A DNA stretch of 64,000 nucleotides from Opitutaceae bacterium (lineage in GTDB: Bacteria > Verrucomicrobiota > Verrucomicrobiia > Opitutales > Opitutaceae): contig JAEUHC010000027.1 in NCBI GenBank assembly GCA_016794785.1, positions 558,001-622,000 on the forward strand. Direction: 5' to 3'. Positions 1-8,551 of this stretch are shown piece by piece. The notes under the pieces were generated by a model. That model saw nothing but the letters and a program-made list of their open reading frames with translations, searched no databases and was not told the origin of the DNA. The first letter of the stretch is position 1, and every line of letters begins with the position of its first letter. Both the position numbers and the translations under genes were made by a program.

Positions 1-1129
1 GCACGAACATGTCGCCCGCGGTCGATGGCACATAGAGCTTGCCCTCGATGAGGACGGGCGAGGCAAAGAACTCCGCGCGCGGCAGGCGCTCGGACCAGAT
101 TTCCTTGCCCGTGGCCGCCTCGATCGCGCTGGCGATGCCACCGTCGCTGATGAGGTAGAGGCGTCCGTCGTGATAAAGCGGAGTCGGCACGTAGGGCGTC
201 GCGCGGCGCAGCGTGTAGGCCACGTGGGTCTTGGCGACGTTGCCGCTGCCACCGAGCTTGATCGCGGAAAGATAATTACCCGTGCCCGCGCCGGAGCCGC
301 AGCTGCCAATCGCGAGATCCCCGGCCACGATGGGCGAGGCGACCATGCGCTTGTCGAAGACCGGCGACTCCCAGTTCAGCGCGCCCGTGCGCGGATTGAG
401 GCTGGAGACGCCGTGGGACTGGCTCGTGAACAAGAGTTCCTCCGAGCCGTCGGCGCGGCGGTGGATGACAGGGGTGCAGTAGGCGGCGGCGATGTTGGTG
501 CTGCGCCCCGGATTGCGGGCGGACCGCCAGACCTCGGCGCCGGTCTTGAGATCGAGCGCGACGACAAAACTCTCGGCGTCCTGGTCGTTGGGCACGATCA
601 CGGTGTTTTCAAAAATCATCGGCGAGGCGCCGTGGCCATGCTGCGACTTGAACGGCCCCAGATCGCGCGCCCAGAGTTCCTTGCCGGCGTGGTCATAGGC
701 GCGCACCCACTGGTGCTGCTCCGAGACGAAGACCGCCACCACACGCTGAGCGTCCACCACCGCGGAGGTGTTGGCGTAGCCGGAGTTTTTGCTGCCGGGG
801 CGATGCGTCGGGAGCACGTAGCTCTGCCGCCAGAGTTCCTTGCCGTCCCGTTTGTCGAGGCAGAGCAGCACGCGCTCCTTCCCGGCATCGAGGGCGGTGA
901 GGAGGAAAAGCTTGTCGCCCCAGATCACCGGCTGCGAATGGCTCGAACCGGCAATCGGCACACGCCAACGGAAATCGCCCTCGCTCCACGTCACCGGCAC
1001 GCCCTTGGCCGGACTGTGCCCAGTGCCGTTGGGCCCGCGAAAACGCGTCCACTCCTGCGCCCCCGCCGACCCGGCGAGCAGAGTGTGGGCAAAGAAGGCA
1101 AGAAGCGCGGCGCGGGACAGGGTGTTCAT
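1..1129 (-). CDS. PQQ-like beta-propeller repeat protein, 3' end outside window
   Basis: The reading frame opens with ATG at 1129 on the minus strand and stays open to the window edge, giving 376 codons without a stop. The protein begins with a signal peptide (MNTLSRAALLAFFAHTLLA, then GSAGAQ) followed by EWTRFRGPNGTGHS, the entry motif of exported PQQ/BamB-like eight-bladed propellers in Verrucomicrobiota and Planctomycetota. Blade motifs such as LDKRDGKELWRQ and LDLKTGAEVWRS recur at roughly 45-residue spacing. It is probably periplasmic. The family includes quinoprotein-like and BamB-like scaffolds; no cofactor or substrate can be named. A C/T-rich leader (CCCCATCCCCATCCT) precedes the start. 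It diverges from the next PQQ gene at 1272. The C-terminus is missing only because the window ends. Confidence 0.85.
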   Translation of the reverse strand, partial: MNTLSRAALLAFFAHTLLAGSAGAQEWTRFRGPNGTGHSPAKGVPVTWSEGDFRWRVPIAGSSHSQPVIWGDKLFLLTALDAGKERVLLCLDKRDGKELWRQSYVLPTHRPGSKNSGYANTSAVVDAQRVVAVFVSEQHQWVRAYDHAGKELWARDLGPFKSQHGHGASPMIFENTVIVPNDQDAESFVVALDLKTGAEVWRSARNPGRSTNIAAAYCTPVIHRRADGSEELLFTSQSHGVSSLNPRTGALNWESPVFDKRMVASPIVAGDLAIGSCGSGAGTGNYLSAIKLGGSGNVAKTHVAYTLRRATPYVPTPLYHDGRLYLISDGGIASAIEAATGKEIWSERLPRAEFFASPVLIEGKLYVPSTAGDMFV

Positions 1130-1271
1130 AGGATGGGGATGGGGCGGGAAAAATCTCCACGGCACCTGACGCAGGACAGGCCCGGGACGATGCGCGGTCA
1201 AAGCGAATTACGCCCCGTCTTGCGCTTGCCGCTCCGCCGCGAATCGGCCGGACTGCAGTTCCCCTCTCCGC

Positions 1272-2504
1272 ATGAAATCCCGCCGCGCTCTCGCCACTGC
1301 CCTGCTCTTCACGCTCATCCCAGCCGCGCTCGCCACCGACTGGCCGGCCTGGCGCGGTCCGGCGCGCGACGGCCACGCCGCCGCCGATCAGCGGGCGCCC
1401 ATCAAATGGAGCGAGACCGAAAACGTTCTCTGGCGCACACCGGTTCGCGGCCGGGGCCACGGCTCGCCGACGGTGGTCGGCAACCGCATCTATCTCGCCA
1501 CCGCGGACCACGCGACGCAGGAGCAACTCGTCCTCGCGCTCGATCGCGCGACGGGCCGCGAAGTCTGGGCCACGGTCGTCCATCGCGGAGGGCTGGAGAC
1601 CGGCGGCCATCGCAACAGCTCGCAGGCCTCCGCATCCGTGGTCTGGGATGGCGATCGCCTGCTGATTAATTTTCTCAACGCCAAGGCCATCCACACCACC
1701 GCACTCGATCCCGCGGGGAAGATTCTCTGGCAAACACGGGTCGACAGCTATGTGCCGCACCAAGGGTTCGGCGCGTCGCCGGTGGTGCATGAGTCACTGG
1801 TCCTCGTCGCCGCCGACCACCGCGGCGGCGGCAAACTCGCCGCCCTCGATCGCCGCACCGGCCAGCTCGTGTGGGAGCACGCGCGCCCGAAAATCGCCAA
1901 CTATGCCTCGCCCGCGATCATCACCGCCGCCGGTCGCACGCAGGTCGTGCTCGGTGGCTGCAACCTCCTCGTGAGCCTCGATCCCCTGACCGGGAAGAAA
2001 CTCTGGGAGGTCGAAGGCTCGACCGAGGAGACGGTGGTGACCGCGGTCACCGACGGGCACCGCGTTTTCACCAGCGGCGGCTACCCGCGCAGCCATGTCG
2101 TCGCCGTGGAGGCCGACGGCTCCGGCAAAATCGCCTGGCAAAATCCCACGCGCGCCTACGTGCCCTCGATGCTCGTGCGCGCCGGCCATCTTTACGCCGT
2201 GCTCGATGCGGGACAGGCCGTCTGCTGGCGGTCCGACACCGGCGAGGAACTCTGGCGCGAGAAGGTCGACAAGGATTTCTACGCTTCACCCGTCATGCTC
2301 GGCTCGCGCATCTACGCGACGAGCCTGCGCGGCGTGACATCGGTCTTTGAAGCCACGCCGCAGAAGTTCACGCTCCTCGCGCAAAACCAGCTGGGCGACG
2401 AGGCCCTCGCCACCCCGGCGATCTGCGGCGGCCGCATCTATCTCCGCGCCGCGAAAAAGGGCGAAACACGGGAAGAATTTCTCTGGTGCATCGGAGAGAA
2501 ATGA
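1272..2504 (+). CDS. PQQ-like beta-propeller repeat protein (410 aa)
   Basis: An exported beta-propeller. The signal peptide MKSRRALATALLFTLIPAALA is followed by TDWPAWRGPARDGH, the family's N-terminal signature. Repeats such as LDRATGREVW, LDRRTGQLVWEH and LDPLTGKKLWEV mark successive blades, and the C-terminus closes with FLWCIGEK. At 410 residues it has the usual length. The ATG at 1272 follows a pyrimidine-rich leader (CCCCTCTCC). Its stop overlaps the start of the next PQQ gene by four bases (ATGA), so the two are probably translated together. Role unknown. In related genomes these proteins often sit beside glycoside hydrolases or transporters, and here the chain ends in an MFS transporter. 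Confidence 0.88.
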   Translation: MKSRRALATALLFTLIPAALATDWPAWRGPARDGHAAADQRAPIKWSETENVLWRTPVRGRGHGSPTVVGNRIYLATADHATQEQLVLALDRATGREVWATVVHRGGLETGGHRNSSQASASVVWDGDRLLINFLNAKAIHTTALDPAGKILWQTRVDSYVPHQGFGASPVVHESLVLVAADHRGGGKLAALDRRTGQLVWEHARPKIANYASPAIITAAGRTQVVLGGCNLLVSLDPLTGKKLWEVEGSTEETVVTAVTDGHRVFTSGGYPRSHVVAVEADGSGKIAWQNPTRAYVPSMLVRAGHLYAVLDAGQAVCWRSDTGEELWREKVDKDFYASPVMLGSRIYATSLRGVTSVFEATPQKFTLLAQNQLGDEALATPAICGGRIYLRAAKKGETREEFLWCIGEK

Positions 2505-3913
2505 TCGGCCGGGCGACAGTGAACGGCAGCGTCTTCGGCAGCCCGCCTCAGGTGAGGAGGGCCGGAGGGCATGGCGGCTTCGCACTCATTCCGCTACTCC
2601 CGCGGCGAGCTGCGGGGCTCACCGCCTTAATCCTGCTTTTCGTCACTGCGGCGTTGCCTTCCTCGCTCGCCTCTTCCGCCACCCTCGTCGCGTCGCCCGA
2701 GCCGGGCTGGCCGCAGTTTCGCGGCCCGCGACGCGACGGCATCAGCGACGAGAAAAACCTCCTCCAGTCGTGGCCTGCCGCTGGCCCCAAGCTTCTTTGG
2801 ACCGCCCAAGGTGCCGGCCGCGGTTTCTCCTCCACGATCATCGGCGGCGGGCGGCTCTACGTCACGGGCGACTTCGAGGCCGAGGTGCGCATCCTCGCCT
2901 ACTCGCTCGACGGCCAGCCGTTGTGGTCCGCGCGCAACGGCGACGCGTGGCTGAACCAATACCCGGGCGCGCGCTCGTCCGTGACCTATCGCGATGGCCG
3001 CCTCTACCATCAGAACGCCCACGGCCGCCTCGCCTGTCTCGAGGCTGCGACTGGACGCGAACTCTGGGCCGTCGATCTGCTCGCGCGGTTTCGCGGCGAG
3101 AACATCACGTGGGGCCTCAGCGAATGCCTGCTTGTCGATGACCGCGCCGTGTTTTCCACCGCCGGCGGCCGGGATGCGCTCATCGTCGCCTTCGATCGCA
3201 CCACCGGCGCCCTGCTCTGGAAAAGCGCCCCGGTGCCTTCCGACAAGGATCCCAATGCCGCCCAAACGCCCTCCTACGCCGCTCCCATCCTCATCGAGTT
3301 TGCCGATCGCCGTCTGATCATTGGTTGCGGCAACCGCGCGCTCTACTGCGTGGACGCCAGCACGGGGACAATCCAATGGACGCGCCCGCGCCCCACCAAT
3401 TACGGCGTGCTCGCGATGGCGCCCGTGCTCGTGGGCGACGCCGTCTTCATGGCCGCGCCCCTCGGCCCGCCCGGGCAGCTCTACCGTTTGATCGCCCCTG
3501 CCCGACCCGGTGATACCGTGGGCGTAAGCGACGCCTGGACCAATCCCATCGACACCTGCCAAGGCGGAATCGTGCATGTCGGTGGGCGGCTCTACGGCTC
3601 GACCTATCCGCGCCGCGGCAGCTGGGCCGCAATCGATGCGGCGACTGGCACGACCCTCTACGAGACGGCCGAGTTTGCGAAGGGTTCGACGATGTTTGCC
3701 GACGGCCGCCTCTACACGCTGACCGAGGATGGCTGGATGCTGCTGCTCGAACCCACCGCGGAGAAATTCGAGGTGCGCGGACGCTACCGCCTCCCCGGCA
3801 CAAGCGAGCGCACGCGCGATGCCTGGGCGCATCCGGTGATCCATCAGGGCCGTCTTTATCTCCGCTATCACGATACCGTCGTGTGCTACGATATCCTCGC
3901 CAACCCATCATGA
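2501..3913 (+). CDS. PQQ-like beta-propeller repeat protein (470 aa)
   Basis: A second exported propeller in the same operon. The frame could open at 2486, but I choose ATG 2501. It overlaps the upstream TGA as ATGA and has GGAGAG about four bases before it, a rare true Shine-Dalgarno in this window. The N-terminus has a long n-region before the hydrophobic stretch AGLTALILLFVTAALPSS, so the annotated start may still be slightly off. The mature part starts with GWPQFRGPRRDGIS and contains blade motifs LEAATGRELWAV, FDRTTGALLW and VDASTGTIQW. It is followed by another ATGA overlap into the MFS gene at 3910. Likely periplasmic; ligand or partner unknown. Confidence 0.86.
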   Translation: MIGRATVNGSVFGSPPQVRRAGGHGGFALIPLLPRRAAGLTALILLFVTAALPSSLASSATLVASPEPGWPQFRGPRRDGISDEKNLLQSWPAAGPKLLWTAQGAGRGFSSTIIGGGRLYVTGDFEAEVRILAYSLDGQPLWSARNGDAWLNQYPGARSSVTYRDGRLYHQNAHGRLACLEAATGRELWAVDLLARFRGENITWGLSECLLVDDRAVFSTAGGRDALIVAFDRTTGALLWKSAPVPSDKDPNAAQTPSYAAPILIEFADRRLIIGCGNRALYCVDASTGTIQWTRPRPTNYGVLAMAPVLVGDAVFMAAPLGPPGQLYRLIAPARPGDTVGVSDAWTNPIDTCQGGIVHVGGRLYGSTYPRRGSWAAIDAATGTTLYETAEFAKGSTMFADGRLYTLTEDGWMLLLEPTAEKFEVRGRYRLPGTSERTRDAWAHPVIHQGRLYLRYHDTVVCYDILANPS

Positions 3914-5178
3914 CCCTGCCCGCCGCCCTTCCCACCAAGTTGCCCGCGCTGATCGGGCGCACCCGCTTTTACTACGGATGGGTCGTCGTCACGCTGGCGG
4001 CGATTGCGATGGTCGGGACTTTGCCCGGGCGCACCCAAGGCCTCGGGCTCATCACGGAGTCGTTGCTCAAGGACCTGAAGTGGAGCCGCGTCGACTTCGC
4101 GAACATGAACCTCTGGGCCACGTTGCTCGGCTCGCTCTGCTGCATCGGCATCGGCCGCCTGCAGGATCGGCTTGGCAGCCGCATCGTGCTGGTTTCGGTC
4201 GCGGCGCTGCTCGGCGCGGTCGTGCTGCTCATGAGCATCACGACGGGGACTGTGATGATGTTTGCCCTGCTGGTGCTCTCGCGCGGACTCGGGCAGAGCG
4301 CGCTCTCCGTGGTGAGCCTCGCGATGGTCGGCCAGTGGTTTCGGCGCCGGCTGCCGGCCGCGATGGCCTTTTACTCAATCACGCTCAGCATCGGCTTCAT
4401 GGCCGCCTTCCCGATCGTCGGTGAGATCGTGAAAAGCGAGGGCTGGCGCACCGCCTGGGCCACCATCGGCTGGTGCCTCCTGCCCGGACTCGTGGTTCTC
4501 GCCTGGTGGCTCGCCCGGCGCAGCCCCGAGGAATGCGGCCTCGCGCGCGAAGGCGCGGCGGAGACGGCCGACGAGGCCGCGGCGCCAAGCGCCACCCTCG
4601 GCCAGGCCCTGCGCACGCCGGCTTTTTGGGTCTTCGCGGTCGCGAGTTCGACCTACAATCTCGTGGCTTCGGGCGTCGGTCTCTTCAACGAGTCCATTCT
4701 CGCGGAGCGCGGCTTCCCGGCCGAGATTTACCATCGGAGCCTAGTCTTCGTGGCGTTGTTTTCGCTGGTCGGCAATTTCCTCGGCGGCTGGCTCGCCTCA
4801 CGCTGGAGCATGAGCCGCCTGATGGCGCTCGCCATGACGCTGCTCGCGCTCGCGCTGCTCAGCCTGCCCTCGCTCACCACCCTCGCCCACGTGGATGTGT
4901 TTTCGATCGTGATGGGCCTCGCGGGCGGCTTCGTGATCGTGATTTTTTTCAGCTTCTGGGCGAAGGCGTTTGGCCGCGCCCACCTCGGTCGCATCACTGG
5001 CACGGCGCAGATGATGACCGTGCTGGCGTCAGCCCTCGGGCCGCTGCTGCTCGCGCAGTGCCATGCGCTCACCGGCTCCTACGCGACGGTCTTCTACGTG
5101 CTCGCGGGCGTGGTGGCGGCGCTCGGCGCCGCCGCGTGGATCGTGCGCGTGCCGGCTAGCGCCCGGCCGCCGGCTTAG
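3910..5178 (+). CDS. MFS transporter (422 aa)
   Basis: A major facilitator superfamily permease with about twelve hydrophobic helices. It opens with RTRFYYGWVVVTLAAIAMVG, and the loop 2-3 signature GRLQDRLGSR matches the family's G-x-x-x-D-R-x-G-x-R motif. The FYYGW opening is typical of the oxalate/formate and monocarboxylate-like branch, so an organic acid substrate is possible but unproven. I start it at ATG 3910, which overlaps the TGA of the preceding PQQ gene, rather than at the possible upstream start at 3883. Coupling to two PQQ-propeller proteins suggests a common process. The 3' end overlaps the convergent membrane-protein gene by 23 bases inside an inverted repeat. Confidence 0.85.
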   Translation: MTLPAALPTKLPALIGRTRFYYGWVVVTLAAIAMVGTLPGRTQGLGLITESLLKDLKWSRVDFANMNLWATLLGSLCCIGIGRLQDRLGSRIVLVSVAALLGAVVLLMSITTGTVMMFALLVLSRGLGQSALSVVSLAMVGQWFRRRLPAAMAFYSITLSIGFMAAFPIVGEIVKSEGWRTAWATIGWCLLPGLVVLAWWLARRSPEECGLAREGAAETADEAAAPSATLGQALRTPAFWVFAVASSTYNLVASGVGLFNESILAERGFPAEIYHRSLVFVALFSLVGNFLGGWLASRWSMSRLMALAMTLLALALLSLPSLTTLAHVDVFSIVMGLAGGFVIVIFFSFWAKAFGRAHLGRITGTAQMMTVLASALGPLLLAQCHALTGSYATVFYVLAGVVAALGAAAWIVRVPASARPPA

Positions 5179-5183
5179 CCGGC
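5151..5183. repeat. Inverted repeat carrying the stop codons of two convergent genes
   Basis: Perfect 8-base arms GCCGGCTA (5151-5158) and TAGCCGGC (5176-5183) flank a 17-base GC-rich loop. The right arm supplies the TAG stop of the MFS gene, and the left arm, read on the minus strand, supplies the TAG stop of the membrane-protein gene. A shorter hairpin GCCGGC-TTA-GCCGGC is nested in the right half. It may act as a bidirectional transcription end point, although no U-tract is present. Confidence 0.6.
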
Positions 5184-5749
5184 CGCTGCAGCCGGTGCAG
5201 CACGAAGCCCATGCCGGCCCCGAAGCCGAGGCCGTGCGATGCGCCCCAGAATAATTTTCCCGTCCGGCCCGGAACCAAGGCGTGCAACTCGCCGCCGAGG
5301 TAATAACCGATGCTGTGGCAGACGAGCAGCACGAGAAACAATTCCACAAAGCCCGCCGTGCCGCCAAACGCGCGCCGCCACAGCCAGACAAGCGCGGCCA
5401 GCCCGAGCACCGCGCCGATGAGATCGGCCTGATATTTGCCGCGCAGCCCGATCCACGCGGCCGACCAGAGCACCGCATAGGCGATGAAGCCGATCGCGAA
5501 GCAGACCGGGAAACTCCACGCCGCGCCGCGCCGCACAACCGCGCGCTGGATCACGAAGCCGCCGAGGCAAAAGATGACCGCCGCAATCGCCGCATATTGC
5601 AGCGCCGACTCCCGGATCAGCCGGAACGCCCAGATCGAGTAGCCCGCGGCAAACACGGCTGAGAGGCCGATGGCCGAGCCGACCATCGCGCCCATGAGCG
5701 AAGGGCCGGGTCGCGCGCCGGGGGTTTCGTGCAGTTGGAGGAATTTCAT
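5156..5749 (-). CDS. Six-helix integral membrane protein of unknown function (197 aa)
   Basis: I do not recognise the family with certainty. The protein starts MKFLQLHETPGARPGPS at ATG 5749 and has about six hydrophobic segments, including GAMVGSAIGLSAVFAAGYS, YAAIAAVIFCLGGFVI, FAIGFIAYAVLWSAAWIG, IGAVLGLAALVWLW and FLVLLVCHSIGYYLGG. It ends with a glycine-rich helix (WGASHGLGFGAGMGFVLH). It lies 23 bases downstream of the antiporter gene on the same strand and is probably cotranscribed with it. It could be an accessory membrane protein of that antiporter, but nothing in the sequence proves this. Its stop lies inside an inverted repeat shared with the convergent MFS gene. Confidence 0.7.
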   Translation of the reverse strand: MKFLQLHETPGARPGPSLMGAMVGSAIGLSAVFAAGYSIWAFRLIRESALQYAAIAAVIFCLGGFVIQRAVVRRGAAWSFPVCFAIGFIAYAVLWSAAWIGLRGKYQADLIGAVLGLAALVWLWRRAFGGTAGFVELFLVLLVCHSIGYYLGGELHALVPGRTGKLFWGASHGLGFGAGMGFVLHRLQRPAKPAAGR

Positions 5750-5772
5750 GATGGGGGAATTATTGATCGCCG

Positions 5773-7026
5773 CTAGGCCGGTGACGGAGCCGATGAGGCG
5801 CGTGGCTTGCCCACGAGCAGATCGAACAGGGGTGAGGCCATCAGCGTGGTGATCACCGCCATGATGACAAGGGTCGCGAAGAGCGCCGGCGTGATGATGC
5901 CGCGCTGGAGGCCGATGTTGATGATGATGAGTTCCATCAGGCCGCGGGCATTCATCAGCGTGCCGATGCCGAGTGCCTCGCGCTGGGGCAGGCCGGTCGC
6001 GCGCGCGGCGAGCCAGCACGCCACGCCTTTGCCCCCGACCGCCGCGACCATCACGAGGCCGGTCATGCCCCAGAGATAGGCGGAGTCGAGCAGGCCGATC
6101 TGGGTGTTGAGGCCCGAGTAGGTGAAGAACAGCGGCAGCAACAGCGCCACCGTGAGCGGCTGGATGCGCGCGATGAGCTCGCGCGCGACCAACCCGCGCG
6201 GCATCGCCACGCCCACCACGAAAGCGCCGAACACGGCGTGCAGCCCAATCCAATCGGTGAAGCCCGCGCCGAGCGCCATCAGCGCGAGGCAAAGCGCAAA
6301 CTCGCCGTCCGCCAGCTCGCCCCGCGCCTCAATGCCGCGCGCCCAGCGCGCGAGCAGCGGCCGCAGCACCAGCAGCACCGCCGCCACGTAGGCGGCACCG
6401 CCGCCGATATTGCCCCATGCGTGGGCGAGATTCCCATCGAAGCTCGCGAGCACGACCGCGAGTAGCCCCCAGGCCGCGGCGTCGTTGATCGCGCCCGCGC
6501 CGATGGCGACGGTTCCCATCGTCGTGCCGGCCAGCCCCTTGAAATGGATGATGCGCGCCAGCATCGGAAACGCCGTGATGCACATCGACGCCCCGAGAAA
6601 GATCATCGCCTCAATGCGTGTGGCTTTCGCCGGAAACAGCTCCGTGTGCCCGTGGAAATACCAGCCTAGCGCGGCCCCGAGCACAAACGGCGCGACCATC
6701 CCCGCCACCGATACGGCCACCGCGCTGCGCAGCTGGCGTTGCACGATGTCCATCCGGAATTCCAACCCGACGACAAACATGTAGCCCGCCAGCCCAAGCT
6801 GGGACACCGGGAAAAGCACGCGCAGGGTCTCCGGCGGAAAGATCGCCTTCGACACTTCCGGGAACAGCAACCCGAGCAGCGAGGGCCCCAGGAGCACGCC
6901 TGCGATCATCTCCGAGACGACCTGCGGCTGGCCCGCGCGGCGTCCGACGAGTCCCACGAGCCGGCAGACGAGGAGGATGAGCCCGATCTGGAAAAAGAAA
7001 TGGATCGCGAGCTGGAGGCTGCTCAT
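5773..7026 (-). CDS. CPA2-type cation/proton antiporter (417 aa)
   Basis: An inner-membrane monovalent cation:proton antiporter of the KefB/NapA-like CPA2 family. The N-terminus LILLVCRLVGLVGRRAGQP runs into QVVSEMIAGVLLGPSLLG, the family's helix 2 signature. VVGLEFRMD, GAGAINDAAAW (an ND motif at the position of the family's ion-binding acidic residues) and HAVFGAFVVGVAMPRG follow. No RCK/TrkA-N domain is attached, so it is a short form of the usual transporter core. It is the middle gene of a compact minus-strand set: PQQ protein, 28-base gap, antiporter, 23-base gap, small membrane protein. Na+ or K+ specificity cannot be read from the sequence. Confidence 0.9.
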   Translation of the reverse strand: MSSLQLAIHFFFQIGLILLVCRLVGLVGRRAGQPQVVSEMIAGVLLGPSLLGLLFPEVSKAIFPPETLRVLFPVSQLGLAGYMFVVGLEFRMDIVQRQLRSAVAVSVAGMVAPFVLGAALGWYFHGHTELFPAKATRIEAMIFLGASMCITAFPMLARIIHFKGLAGTTMGTVAIGAGAINDAAAWGLLAVVLASFDGNLAHAWGNIGGGAAYVAAVLLVLRPLLARWARGIEARGELADGEFALCLALMALGAGFTDWIGLHAVFGAFVVGVAMPRGLVARELIARIQPLTVALLLPLFFTYSGLNTQIGLLDSAYLWGMTGLVMVAAVGGKGVACWLAARATGLPQREALGIGTLMNARGLMELIIINIGLQRGIITPALFATLVIMAVITTLMASPLFDLLVGKPRASSAPSPA

Positions 7027-7054
7027 GCGGCGGGAGGCGGCGCGCCGCGGCGGC

Positions 7055-8410
7055 TCAGCGTTTCGTCACGCAATAGAGGTGCGTGCCGGTGCGGATGAAA
7101 ATCTCGCTGTCGGCGAAGGCCGGAGTGCAGAGGGTGTAGCTGCCATCGAGCGCGTTTTTCCCGAGGAGCTTGTAGGCCGGGCCGGCCTGCACGACGGCGG
7201 TCTCGCCGGTCTCGCTGATGAAATAGACTTTCCCGTCGGCGAGAATCGGCGAGGAGCTGATGCGGCCGATGCCGGTGTTTTCCGGTCCATAGACGCGCTC
7301 GCCGGTCTTCGCCTTCACGCACGTGATGGCGCCTTGATCATCGACCATGTAGAGGAGTTCGCCGTCGCTCACGGGCGTCGGCACGTCGGGCGATCCTTTC
7401 TCGGTCCATTTCCAAGCCTGGTGGCTCGTGGTGATGTCGCCGGAGCCGCCAGCCTTGAAGGCGATGAACGGCTTCACGCGCGTCGGCGCGAAGATCATGC
7501 CGTCCTTCACGAGCGGCGAGGCGATGACGCGGAAATTTTTCGACTTGTCGGGATTCAGCCCGCCGCCGCGCCACAGCTCCTTGCCCGTCGCGAGATCGTG
7601 GCCGGTGATGTAGTCGGCTCCGCCGACGACAAACTGCTTCTTGCCGTCCTGCACCAGCAGCGCGGGCGTCGAATAGGCGTCGGGGCTTTCATGCTCGGCA
7701 TCGGTCGGGCGCTCGACGCGCCAGAGCGGCTTGCCCGTCGCGGCATCGAGGGCAAAGAGGTAGCAGGGATCGTCGGTGTAGAGGCCCTGGAGCATCTGGA
7801 AGACGAGTTTGCCGTCCACGAGCAGCGGCGAGGAGCCGTAGCCAAACTGAATGCCCATTTTTCCGTAAGCCTTCTGGATGTCGAAGGTCCACTTCTGGTT
7901 TCCCGCAAAATCGTAGCACGCGACGATGGCGTTGCCGGAGACGACCCACACGTGCTTGCCGTCGGTCACCGGCGAGGGCGACGACATGTTGTGCTTCATC
8001 TTGATGTCGTTGCCGCGATCATAAGGCCGGCGCCAGAGTTCCTTGCCCGTGGCACGGTCGAGGCAGAGCAGCAGGATGTCCTGGCCGCCGGGGCCGCGGA
8101 CCCCGCCCGGGGCCGGGCGTTTCTTTTTGCCGGGCGCCGGCGCGGCGACCTCGGGCGCGGGCGTCGTGGCGTCTTCCTTGGAGGGTGAGTTGAGGAAGAT
8201 TTTGTCGCCCCAGATTGTCGGCGAAGATCCGCTCCACGCGGGCATCTCGATCTTCCATTTCACGTTTTCGGACGTGCTCCAGGTGGCGGGGAGGTTCTTG
8301 GCGGACGGGGCGGTGCCGTCGCCGTTGGGCCCGCGCCAACTCGGCCAGTGGGCGGCCGAGAGCGGGGCAAGCAAGGCGAAGGCGAAGAGGGCGAGGACGG
8401 ATGTTTTCAT
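7055..8410 (-). CDS. PQQ-like beta-propeller repeat protein (451 aa)
   Basis: The fourth PQQ-propeller of this region. The signal peptide MKTSVLALFAFALLAPLSAA precedes HWPSWRGPNGDGT. A low-complexity insert rich in Ala, Pro and Lys (about residues 82-102) interrupts an early blade. Repeats LDRATGKELWRR, LDAATGKPLWRV and HDLATGKELWRGGG follow, and the protein ends HLYCVTKR. The ATG at 8410 is preceded by CGCCACCCCC. It heads the minus-strand group with the antiporter and the six-helix protein. Expected in the periplasm; function unknown. Confidence 0.87.
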   Translation of the reverse strand: MKTSVLALFAFALLAPLSAAHWPSWRGPNGDGTAPSAKNLPATWSTSENVKWKIEMPAWSGSSPTIWGDKIFLNSPSKEDATTPAPEVAAPAPGKKKRPAPGGVRGPGGQDILLLCLDRATGKELWRRPYDRGNDIKMKHNMSSPSPVTDGKHVWVVSGNAIVACYDFAGNQKWTFDIQKAYGKMGIQFGYGSSPLLVDGKLVFQMLQGLYTDDPCYLFALDAATGKPLWRVERPTDAEHESPDAYSTPALLVQDGKKQFVVGGADYITGHDLATGKELWRGGGLNPDKSKNFRVIASPLVKDGMIFAPTRVKPFIAFKAGGSGDITTSHQAWKWTEKGSPDVPTPVSDGELLYMVDDQGAITCVKAKTGERVYGPENTGIGRISSSPILADGKVYFISETGETAVVQAGPAYKLLGKNALDGSYTLCTPAFADSEIFIRTGTHLYCVTKR

Positions 8411-8551
8411 GGGGGTGGCGTGTTCTCCGGGGCGGGACGACGTAGGGAATCGAAAAACGATGCGGGACTAGAGGGTTGCGCACCGGCCTTGTCGAGCGCC
8501 CGCTATCTCGGGCATTGACGCGGATTTTCCCCGGTCGTTTGTTGGCCCTTG

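Noticed and set aside
170..1669. Long plus-strand frame opposite the first PQQ gene
   Set aside because: Antisense shadow: the minus strand has a signal peptide and propeller repeats, while this frame is Arg/His-rich and has no motif.
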